Below are positions 46,590-55,495 of a DNA stretch of 64,000 nucleotides, in pieces (the first letter of the stretch is position 1; each line of letters starts with the position of its first letter). This stretch comes from Candidatus Poribacteria bacterium (GTDB taxonomy: Bacteria > Poribacteria > WGA-4E > WGA-3G), in assembly GCA_003635195.1 (NCBI GenBank), contig PYIY01000209.1, positions 35,373 through 99,372 of the forward strand, written 5' to 3'. The position numbers and the translations under genes are program-made. The notes below the pieces were generated by a model that was given only the letters and a program-made list of their open reading frames with translations, did no database searches and was not told the origin of the DNA.

Positions 46590-46960
46590 TTTCGCCCAAT
46601 TTTGAACCCCCCAGGCCTGGTAGGTACAGTTTCCAACCACACCATAACTGTCAATTTAAAAAAAAATAACCATCGCAGGCCCAGATCCGGTAGGTTCGGT
46701 TTCCCAACCGAACCGAATTCTACGCGAAAACCTTGAAAACCTCAGAACCCTCTTTAGTCCCGTAGGGACGTAATGTTTATAGAAATGCGTCGACTCCATC
46801 TCCTAAGCCCTGTAAGGACGGTATATTTATATCTGTGCCTGAAGCAGGATTTCCAAGATTCAAGGATTTTCAGGAGTGTTCAATCCTTATATCTATCGTT
46901 GTTAGGACCCTATCAAATATCCCTAAATTGACACCCATGGTGCCGTTGAAAACCGCACCG
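46590..46960. repeat. Composite dispersed repeat, copy 2
   Basis: Same ordered modules as at 16790-17060: ACCATAACTGTCAATTT, the hairpin GGTTCGGTT (46693-46701) / AACCGAACC (46706-46714), TACGCGAAAACCTTGAA, the palindrome GTCCCGTAGGGAC (46757-46769), GCCCTGTAAGGACGG, and CCCTAAATTGACACCCATGG (about 46919-46938). The rest of the 46459-47088 gap shows nothing else. Confidence 0.75.
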
Positions 46961-47088
46961 GACTTGAAAAAGAGGGTTCAAAAATTCAGACAATCTAATA
47001 ATTTATTTAAAACCAAACGCTATAAGCCATTTTGGGATTGGTTAAATCTGGTATAACAAATTGTATTATGTTGTTTTAGGCTTCATAA

Positions 47089-47922
47089 TCACTGAGTACA
47101 AAGTTCTATTCTAATTATGGACTCTCGTATCAAAACCCTAACAATCTCTCCGAAAGTTTCCTTTATATTTCCTTTTGCAAAGTCAATGTATATAATGCCG
47201 TCCATGTTACTAAACTTTTCACAACCCTTTTCCAGTAAAATAATCGCTCGTTCAGAGCCGAGTCTATCTTGACACTTTCCTATTTCATGGATTACATTTT
47301 GGCGTGCGTGTGATGAACCGTCTGAGTGTTCGTCTTCGCCTGTCATGATCAGGAATGCCATACACGATTTGTCTAACATTTCTTCGAGACGATCGTTGAT
47401 AGATTTGCCTGCTGCTGAAATACGATCAAATTCCTCATATTCCAGGCCTAATGTTTCCACTAAAAAATCCTTAAATTCTCGCCATAAATGTGAACGACCA
47501 TGCCCGATAAAGATTTTCTTATTTTCGTTATTTATAGGGGAATTATTCACAGCCTGTTGAGTATTGTTTGGTAATTCCTCGTATAATTCCAATTGTTCAT
47601 AAATGCTGTCCAAATCATTAATCCAATTAGCTATATCTTCCTTATGCGCTATTACCCAATGAATTGCCATATTAACTCGATAAGATGACCGGTTTGCCCT
47701 TTCTCCATGCGTATTTGGCAACGGAGATTTGTCAAATAAAACGTGAAAGAGCGTTGTGTTGTAATTAGACCATTTCTCTGTCACACGCTCAAAGTCCATA
47801 AATTCTTCTATTGTAGATATTTCAGTCTCAAGCAATTCTTTGCCTTTATCAATACGTCTGCGTATCTTTTCAGAGGCTTTTGCTTCACTCACACGTAACT
47901 TGGAAGGTGTGTTATCTGCCAT
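47089..47922 (-). CDS. TIR-like (CAP12/PF10137-type) predicted NAD-cleaving defence protein
   Basis: 277 residues. Residues 1-130 are a helical domain I do not recognise. From about 136 is a TIR-like fold: KKIFIGHGRSHLWREFKDFL, ISAAGKSINDRLEEMLDKS, MAFLIMTGEDEH, HARQNVIHEIGKCQDRLG (E213 as likely catalytic Glu), RAIILLEKG...GIIYIDF. This family includes the Pycsar and CBASS effectors that destroy NAD on infection. No cyclase is visible next to it, so its trigger is unknown. GGAG-type ribosome site precedes the ATG. Confidence 0.75.
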   Translation of the reverse strand: MADNTPSKLRVSEAKASEKIRRRIDKGKELLETEISTIEEFMDFERVTEKWSNYNTTLFHVLFDKSPLPNTHGERANRSSYRVNMAIHWVIAHKEDIANWINDLDSIYEQLELYEELPNNTQQAVNNSPINNENKKIFIGHGRSHLWREFKDFLVETLGLEYEEFDRISAAGKSINDRLEEMLDKSCMAFLIMTGEDEHSDGSSHARQNVIHEIGKCQDRLGSERAIILLEKGCEKFSNMDGIIYIDFAKGNIKETFGEIVRVLIRESIIRIELCTQ

Positions 47923-48050
47923 AATATCTCCTTATAGCACATTTTATCATGTTGTCCATTACTCGCCAAACTGGTCATAATCGTCACTTGGAAAATACTT
48001 TTGAAATTCCGAACCCGCCCCTGAAGCAGGCACTACGTCTGCGTAATCTT

Positions 48051-48242
48051 CTATTGCCTTCGTAGTTTTAGTTCAACTCCTATCTTGCCACAGGCAAACA
48101 GAATTCCGAGGCTGTCAAGCAGTGAGGCAATTAACGGGTCTGTCCCTAACTGACTTGCGATACCCTCATACTTATCAGAATTTATTTGGTAATAAAAGTT
48201 CGCCTCGTGCCAAACAGTATAAGGTAGGATTTTCTCTGGTTT
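48051..48242 (-). pseudogene. Decayed gene fragment in the defence-like island
   Basis: In the 404-base gap 47923-48326 the minus strand reads as clean protein for about 60 codons (PYTVWHEANFYYQINSDK ... GTDPLIASLLDSLG ... ACGKIGVEL) to a TAG at 48051, but a TGA at 48245 stops it upstream and there is no in-frame ATG with a ribosome site. It looks like the tail of a lost gene. Function unknown. Confidence 0.45.
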
Positions 48243-48326
48243 TCACGCTATTTTGAAGGTCTAATCTGTACCGGATTTTTCCATTCGAGAGTTAATCTGC
48301 TGACGGAAGAAATTCGGCAGAAATCA

Positions 48327-50669
48327 CTATTCTTCCGCTTTGTCAATTTGTATATGCTTAAGCAGTTTTATCGCAATGTCTTTTCTTTCTCTTTCGTCAT
48401 AAAACTGAACCATGACTGGGTTATCATCTAACTTAAAATCTAACCACATCATTGAACTGCATTTGTCTATAGTATCACTTATTGCAATATCTCTACCTTC
48501 ATGCAAATTAAGAATTCCCGGTTCGTCTGAGTGAAACAATTTGTAAATCCAATGCTGGGGTGATTTAGGATACGCCTCAAGTATTATCTGGCATTGTTTA
48601 TTTTGTGATAGCAAGATTCTATGAATTGGATTCCATATATCAAAATCATAGAGTTCGGAAGCATCACTAAGCCAGAATAGTTGAGGCGATTCCTTTTCTA
48701 TTTTTTCTGCTGTTTTTTTACTCCTTAATCCATTTTTACCCCTTAATCCAAGAAATTTTATTTCTGAACCGTTTGGGAATCTTATTCCTTCTGGACGAGA
48801 AGGTTTGCCTATAAGAGATATAGTAGGCATTGAATTACTAAGTTTGTATCCGAGGATAACTTGTTCCAAATCGTCTATGATTGTTTCTAAAAGTGTCGAA
48901 TATTCTTTCATTGCAACAAATACTAAAAATCTCGGTGTGCTAAGGCACAAATTAAAGATATGCAACCAGATAGAAAATGTTGCTCCCGATTTTTTTGCTT
49001 TAGAAATACAAAGATTCTCAATTTTTTCATCCCAAGATGAAAAAAGTAATAGATTGTTATCAGAATGTGGTATAAGTAATTCATCAGATTGGAATATCTC
49101 ATTCAAACCCATAGAATCCGTAATAGTATCTATCCACTGTGCCTGGATAAGGGAATCAATCTTGTTAGCAATATCCGACATGCTACAATTTTCTACAGAA
49201 CCACCCTCTTTGGATTCGGGCATGAATAACATAGAATATGGGGTATTCATGTCGGGTGTTGCCTGACCCTGCCTCGCTAAGTCGCGAATATCATTCAATT
49301 CCATCTGTGTATGGGATACAAATTCTGATAAGAATGTGTGTGCCTGTTCTGCATATATCGGGCATTTCACAGATCCAGCCATTTCTGTCGCAATACGGAC
49401 CCCTTCATTGTCATATATCTTGCTCGTAACGACGGCATCTACCCATTGATCAATCGGCATAATGTTACATACAATTTGAGCATTTAAGGCATCTTCCGCA
49501 GTGTTAATATCATCTCGTTTTGCCACACGCAACGTCATGCTTGAGCCGTCGTTAGACTCATGCATTCTAAAGAATACAGTTGCCATGCCTTTTGACAAAA
49601 AATGTTTAATGTTTACGCTTGTAAGTTGGGACACTTCCAGTGTGATTTCCTTGAACTTATCTAAGCTTAGTGGACTACGACCATCGTAATTTTCATCATG
49701 TACAATGTACATTGCGTATATGTCAGATTTAATATCGCTTATTGTTTTTTCTATGTAGTCTGAGGCTTCTTTTCGTGCGTCATCAGGTATGTGTTTTTCT
49801 ATTATGTGAAAGATTAGGTCAGTATTGAAAGGATTAATGATAGTAGGTTTTTTTTGTAGCCATATTTCTATTATTTCATCTATCCCTTTATTTTTTAAAT
49901 CTTTAATCGGAATTTCACTGATTCCATTATCTATTTTTAAATCCCAACTGGGAAAATATACAAATTGCCTACTATGTAATAGAAGCATTGTGTTGATTTG
50001 TGGTACAGATGGATTAAGAGTATCTAAAACTTCTTTTGAAGAACAGCCGTAGAAGCATAGGTTTTTATGTACGGGGAAACATAAGTGTAACTCGTTATCA
50101 TAAGTTGCTGTAAAATTAATGATATCTGGGCAAATAAAAAAATTATCATCACTTGCAGTGAATGTTTTGAATCCGATTTTACTTCCCATATTTCTAATAA
50201 TTCCTAAATACTCTAAGTAAAAGGCTATATGCAGTGGAATAGGTTCTACATCATCCTTATCGGTAATATCTTCGGGTGCTATAAATTTAGCTGCATGAAT
50301 TATGCTGTCTCTTACGGCAGGATCAAAAGCCATCATGTATGCAATAAAACGCAACATCATTTCTGTTTTATATTCGTATTCATGTTGGCTACTGAATGTC
50401 ATTTGATTCTCTGAAACAATTTCAGAGAATATGGAGCTCACGACACCATCAAATTGTGATACTTGAGGCTCTATACCCGCAAAATCATCTGAAAATCTGT
50501 AAAAATCCTTTTCAACAGCCAGATTTTTTATATGACTATTATATATTGCTTGACCTGATACAACATTAAGTGCGTGACAACGCTCTGGATTATCTGGTAT
50601 AGAAAATCCATTTAAATACCATTGTGGTCTCCAATGATGTCTTCTTGGACCTTTTTGTTGTTTATTCAT
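48327..50669 (-). CDS. DUF4238 protein fused to a terminase-like domain
   Basis: 780 residues. The N-terminal about 260 match DUF4238: HHWRPQWYLNGFS (11-23) and the later DNELHLCFPVHKNLCF (191-206). Residues 260-550 are unassigned. Residues about 555-760 follow the pattern of a large terminase ATPase: a degenerate Walker A position (AKKSGATFSIWLHIFNL, 558-574), STPRFLVFVAMKEYSTLL, FPNGSEIKFLGL (631-642), a Walker B-like LFWLSDASEL (664-673) where the acidic pair is partly lost, ILEAYPKSPQHWIYKLF (696-712) in place of the NPxxxxHW motif, and DDNPVM (748-753). ATPase activity is doubtful. No phage genes are near. AT-rich compared with its neighbours, suggesting transfer. Confidence 0.5.
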   Translation of the reverse strand: MNKQQKGPRRHHWRPQWYLNGFSIPDNPERCHALNVVSGQAIYNSHIKNLAVEKDFYRFSDDFAGIEPQVSQFDGVVSSIFSEIVSENQMTFSSQHEYEYKTEMMLRFIAYMMAFDPAVRDSIIHAAKFIAPEDITDKDDVEPIPLHIAFYLEYLGIIRNMGSKIGFKTFTASDDNFFICPDIINFTATYDNELHLCFPVHKNLCFYGCSSKEVLDTLNPSVPQINTMLLLHSRQFVYFPSWDLKIDNGISEIPIKDLKNKGIDEIIEIWLQKKPTIINPFNTDLIFHIIEKHIPDDARKEASDYIEKTISDIKSDIYAMYIVHDENYDGRSPLSLDKFKEITLEVSQLTSVNIKHFLSKGMATVFFRMHESNDGSSMTLRVAKRDDINTAEDALNAQIVCNIMPIDQWVDAVVTSKIYDNEGVRIATEMAGSVKCPIYAEQAHTFLSEFVSHTQMELNDIRDLARQGQATPDMNTPYSMLFMPESKEGGSVENCSMSDIANKIDSLIQAQWIDTITDSMGLNEIFQSDELLIPHSDNNLLLFSSWDEKIENLCISKAKKSGATFSIWLHIFNLCLSTPRFLVFVAMKEYSTLLETIIDDLEQVILGYKLSNSMPTISLIGKPSRPEGIRFPNGSEIKFLGLRGKNGLRSKKTAEKIEKESPQLFWLSDASELYDFDIWNPIHRILLSQNKQCQIILEAYPKSPQHWIYKLFHSDEPGILNLHEGRDIAISDTIDKCSSMMWLDFKLDDNPVMVQFYDERERKDIAIKLLKHIQIDKAEE

Positions 50670-50735
50670 TCTCTTTTCCTCCCGAAATAATTTGCAATAA
50701 GTGGTTTTGAATTGCTTAAGGTTAGTTTTTACAGT

Positions 50736-52085
50736 TCAATCTTTATTCAGTCTTGAGATCAGATATTCTTGCCCGCGTTCACCTTTAACTCTGTTACAAT
50801 GACTACAGAGCAGTTGAAGGTTCTCAATATGGTCAGTTCCCCCAACATTTTCTGCAATAATATGGTCAACTTCAAGGTGTTGTTTCTCAAAATGTGTGCC
50901 ACAGCCGTTACAATACCCGCTTTGTTCTCCATATAACTGGGTCTTGTTTTTAGGGTGATTATATCGCAGAATATCACCTAAATCTGTGCGTTTGGGAATA
51001 TCCTCGCGATTGATAATATTTTCAAACAGCCCTTGATCTGATTTGATACGTTCAACAACTAATTCAGCTGCTTTCTCTGATATGTCAATCCCTATCCAAT
51101 TCCGTTGAAGCCTATCTGCTGCGACGAGAGTTGTCGCACAACCGCAGAACGGGTCAAAAACAACTTCGTCTTTGTTAGACGAGGCTTTGATAATGCGGTC
51201 AAGGAGAGCAAGCGGTTTTTGGGTTGGATAACCAACCCTTTCTTTGGCTTGTGAGTTTATAGGGGGTATATCAATCCAAACATCTTGAACAGGCGCTCCC
51301 GGCATATCATCTAAAAATTGCTTTAATCTTGGTGTTCCATTGCGAGTGTAGTATAACTTACCAGATTTATGATATTCCTGCATAGTGGTAAACGGACACC
51401 GCCAAATTTTAGTAATGCCGTTCCATTCGTACTGATACCCACCGCCACTTAAAGAGCCAGCGGTTAGGTCTCTGTCCAAAAATCTTTTACCATTTTCATC
51501 CGTATGCTTATACCTCTTGAGATACTCGTCAGAATAGGGTTGATATTGCTCATTAAGGGTGGGGGTATCACCTTTTGAATAGTAGAGTATAGTGTCATGA
51601 ATACTCCCATAAATTGCAGAATCATTATGTGCTGCGGTTCGTTTCCAAACAACCTCATTCCGAAAGTTTCCCTTCCCAAACACCGCATCCATAACTAACT
51701 TGAGATAATGACTCATTGTCGTATCGCAATGTAGGTAGATACTGCCAGTATCTTTCAGAATACGCTTCATTTCCAGTAACCGAGCAGCCATGTAAATGAG
51801 ATAAGATTTATCGCTGTTCGTCATTGCAGCATGGATAACTCGGTTTAGAGCAGGGTATTTCGTCTCAATTAGATCAAGCCAAGCGTTATCTACGTCTGAA
51901 AGGGTCCACGTATCTTTGAATTCCGCACCAGCAGCTTTTGAACCTATAGGGGCTGCGTAGTTAGTCTTGCTATTAAACGGAGGGTCTAAATATATGAGAT
52001 CAATGGACTCACTATTTATCCCGCGCATTATAGGTAAATTGTCACCCGTGAATATCGTCTTTGACTTAATATTCATGGTTTCCAT
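50736..52085 (-). CDS. Adenine-type DNA methyltransferase fused to an HNH nuclease domain
   Basis: 449 residues from ATG 52085, which has GAAAGG upstream; an earlier ATG at 52118 does not. Beta-class order: motif IV DPPF (34-37) precedes motif I FDPFCGCATT (about 287-296), with the IGIDISEKAAELVVERI segment after it. The C-terminal 70 residues are an HNH domain: CNGCGTHFEKQHLEVDHIIAENVGG...LQLLCSHCNRVKG, with two Cys pairs and the DH catalytic site. It may be a one-chain restriction-modification enzyme; alternatively the HNH acts on unmodified invading DNA. Confidence 0.75.
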   Translation of the reverse strand: METMNIKSKTIFTGDNLPIMRGINSESIDLIYLDPPFNSKTNYAAPIGSKAAGAEFKDTWTLSDVDNAWLDLIETKYPALNRVIHAAMTNSDKSYLIYMAARLLEMKRILKDTGSIYLHCDTTMSHYLKLVMDAVFGKGNFRNEVVWKRTAAHNDSAIYGSIHDTILYYSKGDTPTLNEQYQPYSDEYLKRYKHTDENGKRFLDRDLTAGSLSGGGYQYEWNGITKIWRCPFTTMQEYHKSGKLYYTRNGTPRLKQFLDDMPGAPVQDVWIDIPPINSQAKERVGYPTQKPLALLDRIIKASSNKDEVVFDPFCGCATTLVAADRLQRNWIGIDISEKAAELVVERIKSDQGLFENIINREDIPKRTDLGDILRYNHPKNKTQLYGEQSGYCNGCGTHFEKQHLEVDHIIAENVGGTDHIENLQLLCSHCNRVKGERGQEYLISRLNKD

Positions 52086-52211
52086 ACAAAACAGCCTTTC
52101 ATAATCGCACAGATTCATTTACAAACTTTGTGAAAATGCACTCAAGGTTTCGGTATAATAGCAGTAAGTCAGTGCAAAGCAACTCCGCTTTGGATTTAAA
52201 GGGAGGGTCTC

Positions 52212-53684
52212 CTAAAAGCCTACCAATCTTGCCTTCAATTTTTCTTTCTGAACAGGTTGTGCTAAATCCATGAGATAGATGCGCATGTGATCCGAACGGT
52301 CCGAACTAAACACAATTTTCTTTCCATCTCGCGAAAGGCTCGGTTCAAAATGTGCCCCGATGTGGTTTGTGAGTTGGGTTTTGTTGGTGCCGTCAGTGTT
52401 CATCATCCAAAGCGTATAATGGTTATGTGCGTTCGAGACATAAATGATCCGTTTACCATCAGAACTGAAAGTCGGGTGATAATGACTCGCATCCGAAAAG
52501 GTTAATTGTTTTGCAGTCCCGCCTGCTGCATCAATAATAAAAATCTGATAGATGTCCTCTACCATTGAAGAAAAGGCAATCTGCTTCCCATTCGGCGACC
52601 ACGTAGGGTGTCCATCGTCCACATCGTTATGCGTCAGCTGCGTTTTATCACTGCCATCAATATCAATGACATAGATTTCCAATGTGTCGTTATTCTCGGT
52701 ACTCCCAGGCGTGCTTGGAACTTCCTGTGTGGGTGCTTTGGATTCAAAGGCGATTTTTTGTCCATCTGAAGAAAAAACGGGTGCGCGGTCCGCGCCATCT
52801 GCATCTACCAATGGACGCTGGTTTCTCCCGTCAATGTCCATGAAATAGATAGATGCACGGCTCGGATCAGAACCGCTTGCTTGGACAGGCGGGAGCATCA
52901 CACCGCCGCGAGTACGTTCTGTAACGAAAGCAAGCGATTTTCCGTCTGGTGAGAAAGCGGGCATGTATTCGTCAAGTTCGTCGGTATGCGTGAGTTGACG
53001 AAGTGAACGATTCGTGAGATCTATCAGATACAACTCAGCATTCTGGAGACGATTTGATGCGAAGGCGACCCATTTGCCATCAGGTGAGATGGCAGGACTA
53101 TAATCGTCGTTGTACTTCGCAGTAAACGTCATGATATCCCCTTTTTCAGTAAAAGTCTGCTCATAATCGTCGCTGCCTTCAGTACGGAGGCGTTGGACGT
53201 AGTAGGCATCACCAGTGAGTCCAGCAATCTTGAAAATGATGTCATGAGGTGGTGATTTTTCTAACAACTGATTAAATTGACGAAGGGCGAGGGATTTCTG
53301 ATTGTCAAGCCAATAGAGTGTACCGAGTGTGAGACTAATTTCCGCTCTCCGCGGTGCCCGACGTGGTGCCATATCAAGTGCCCAAGAGAGTGCTTCTTTC
53401 GCATCATTTCTATAGTCCGTTCCGCTCGGATTTTCGTCCACCATTTCAACATAAATCAGACCGATCTGATAGAAGGCTTCCGCCCTTGAACCATCGTGAT
53501 TAATTGCCTCCTGAAACGCCTTTACTGCTGCATCGGTGTCACCCTTTGCTGCTAATTCTTTGCCGCGTTTGATATCAGGGCTGTCCCCACAACCCAAAAG
53601 AGAGCACAAGAATATCCCAATCAGCAAAATGTAGCGGATTTTTGGAGATACCTGCAAAGTTATCTGTTTTTCATTCGTTTCCAT
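52212..53684 (-). CDS. TPR and TolB-type propeller lipoprotein
   Basis: 490 residues. A lipoprotein signal (IRYILLIGIFLCSLLGC, lipobox LLGC) follows a longer basic start. TPR helices at about 40-150 are followed by a six-unit WD40-like/TolB beta propeller with SPDGKWVAFASNR, FSPDGKSLAFVTER, FSSDGQKIAFES, WSPNGKQIAFSS, FSSDGKRIIYVSN, LSRDGKKIVFSSDR. Probably a periplasmic protein-binding factor. It starts 6 bases after the CRTAC1 gene and is co-transcribed. Confidence 0.8.
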   Translation of the reverse strand: METNEKQITLQVSPKIRYILLIGIFLCSLLGCGDSPDIKRGKELAAKGDTDAAVKAFQEAINHDGSRAEAFYQIGLIYVEMVDENPSGTDYRNDAKEALSWALDMAPRRAPRRAEISLTLGTLYWLDNQKSLALRQFNQLLEKSPPHDIIFKIAGLTGDAYYVQRLRTEGSDDYEQTFTEKGDIMTFTAKYNDDYSPAISPDGKWVAFASNRLQNAELYLIDLTNRSLRQLTHTDELDEYMPAFSPDGKSLAFVTERTRGGVMLPPVQASGSDPSRASIYFMDIDGRNQRPLVDADGADRAPVFSSDGQKIAFESKAPTQEVPSTPGSTENNDTLEIYVIDIDGSDKTQLTHNDVDDGHPTWSPNGKQIAFSSMVEDIYQIFIIDAAGGTAKQLTFSDASHYHPTFSSDGKRIIYVSNAHNHYTLWMMNTDGTNKTQLTNHIGAHFEPSLSRDGKKIVFSSDRSDHMRIYLMDLAQPVQKEKLKARLVGF

Positions 53685-53690
53685 CTTCTT

Positions 53691-55361
53691 CTACTGTCCC
53701 TGTTGTTGGGTGATACGGATTCGTTGGTTTGTCGGTATATTGTGACGTGCTTGTGTGTCCCCATTCGACCATGTAACTTGTAATGTTTCTACTTGTGTGG
53801 CGTTTCCTACACCAAATTCAACAATGAAACTGTTAGAGGACATATAACTCTCACCGGCATAAACCTCTCGTATCTGTATCCGATCTGCTGTCTTGAGTTG
53901 AATCTTCGCGCCGATGGCATTCCGGTTCTGGTCTGTTCCAATAAGTTCAACGTGCATCCAGTTATTGCGATTGCCCCCCTCGTTGCGCAATAAGGCTGGC
54001 GGTGCATAGTTATTGACAATGAAAATATCAACATCGCCATCGTTGTCGTAGTCCCCAAACGTCGCGCCGCGCCCCACACGAATAGGTAGTGCAGCGATTC
54101 CAGTGCTTTCACTGACATCGCTAAAAGTGCCATCGCCGTCGTTGCGATAGAGGGCATCTGCTTGTGGAATAAGCACTTCTGGATTCTTCAGTTCTTGGAA
54201 GGTACTTCCATTTGTAACAAAGATGTCCAAATCGCCGTCGTTATCGTAGTCAAAGAGTGCAGTGCCCCAGCCAATCTGTTTGATGCTCACCTCAGCCAAC
54301 ATCGCAGAATAGGATTCATCTACGAATCTAATATTCTTGCTGGTAGAAGGGTTTTGTAAACCCGATTCCGCCAATAGATTCCTGTAAAGTGTGTTCTCTT
54401 CATCAATCCAATGGCTCATAAAAAGGTCAATGTCCGCATCACCATCATAATCGCCAGCAGTGAGTCCCATAGAACCGCGAAAATCAGCTGCCCACGATTT
54501 CTCACTCACATCCACGAAAGTGCCAGACCCCGTATTGTGATAGACATAGTTCACAGACGTATCATTTGCAACATACAGATCCAAATCATTATCATTGTCA
54601 AAATCGCTGAAGAGGCACTGCATACTTCTGCCACCCGGTGCCGCGATCCCTAATTCGGCAGTTACATCTGTAAAGGTGCCGTCCCCATTATTACGGTAGA
54701 AAACATTATCCTGCGGCTCAAAGACATGCGGATTCAACGCACTCGGCACCGGTCTACCAGATTGTAAGGACTCCTCCTGCATCTGCTCAAGTTTCTCTAA
54801 ATCGTAGGTAACATAGTTGCAAACATAGAGGTCCAGATCGCTATCACCATCAACATCCGCGAAGGCAGCACCCGTGCTCCACAATTCACAACCGACTCCG
54901 GCAGTTCCCGTCATATCCCGAAAGGTGCCATCACCGTTATTACGATAAAGAACGTTCGCGCCGTAATTTGTTACGTAAAGATCAACATGACCATCACCAT
55001 CGTAATCAGCAAAAACGCACCCCATGCCATATCCTTGGTGTCCAACACCGGCAATATGAGTTATGTCTGTAAACGTACCATCACCGTTATTGCGATAGAG
55101 AACATTTGTTTTGCTCTCGGGACTGACCTCCTGTGTAAATGGATGGGAGATATTGACGATGTAGAGGTCAATGTCGCCATCGTTATCTATATCAGCGAAA
55201 CCGGCACCAGACCCCATATCCTCTGGAAGTAGACTGGAACGCGTTCCACTCGAATGTTGGAAACGGATACCTGCTACGTCTGTGACATCAACAAACGTAA
55301 CCCCCTGTAGCGTCAGGGGTGTTAGGACAACTATCGCAAGTGTGATTAAAAAGAAACGCAT
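53691..55361 (-). CDS. Secreted CRTAC1-type FG-GAP/ASPIC protein
   Basis: 556 residues. Signal peptide to about LQGVT; seven FG-GAP/VCBS units with DYDGDGHVDLYV and LYRNNGDGTF signatures that bind calcium; C-terminal ASPIC/UnbV domain (WMHVELIGTDQNRNAIGAKIQL, VEFGVGNATQVETLQVTWSNGD). Shares its architecture, without the TPRs, with the protein at 44035-46458. Likely surface-exposed. Confidence 0.8.
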   Translation of the reverse strand: MRFFLITLAIVVLTPLTLQGVTFVDVTDVAGIRFQHSSGTRSSLLPEDMGSGAGFADIDNDGDIDLYIVNISHPFTQEVSPESKTNVLYRNNGDGTFTDITHIAGVGHQGYGMGCVFADYDGDGHVDLYVTNYGANVLYRNNGDGTFRDMTGTAGVGCELWSTGAAFADVDGDSDLDLYVCNYVTYDLEKLEQMQEESLQSGRPVPSALNPHVFEPQDNVFYRNNGDGTFTDVTAELGIAAPGGRSMQCLFSDFDNDNDLDLYVANDTSVNYVYHNTGSGTFVDVSEKSWAADFRGSMGLTAGDYDGDADIDLFMSHWIDEENTLYRNLLAESGLQNPSTSKNIRFVDESYSAMLAEVSIKQIGWGTALFDYDNDGDLDIFVTNGSTFQELKNPEVLIPQADALYRNDGDGTFSDVSESTGIAALPIRVGRGATFGDYDNDGDVDIFIVNNYAPPALLRNEGGNRNNWMHVELIGTDQNRNAIGAKIQLKTADRIQIREVYAGESYMSSNSFIVEFGVGNATQVETLQVTWSNGDTQARHNIPTNQRIRITQQQGQ

Positions 55362-55374
55362 ATCAGCTTTAGTA

Positions 55375-55495
55375 GTTATTAGTTTTTAGTTGTTAGTTGT
55401 TAGTTAAAGAGGGTTTCTGTGGTGGATACAGTCAACCTGACTGCAACAGGTCTTCGACTCTTAACTTATAACTTATAACTTATAACTAAAAACTA
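55375..55495. repeat. Heptamer-armed palindromic element
   Basis: Left arm of TTAGTTG/TTAGTTT repeats, centre AAAGAGGGTTTCTGTGG, right arm of TTATAAC heptamers (CTTATAACTTATAACTTATA). The arms can pair into a long hairpin. It fills the gap before accC. Confidence 0.65.

Noticed and set aside
46835..47056. 73-residue plus-strand ORF
   Set aside because: Lies across the composite repeat and its flank, and no ribosome site; composition looks random.
54411..55232. Plus-strand ORFs opposite the FG-GAP genes rich in Ile/Val/Asp
   Set aside because: They are the reverse complement of DxDxDG codons in calcium loops.
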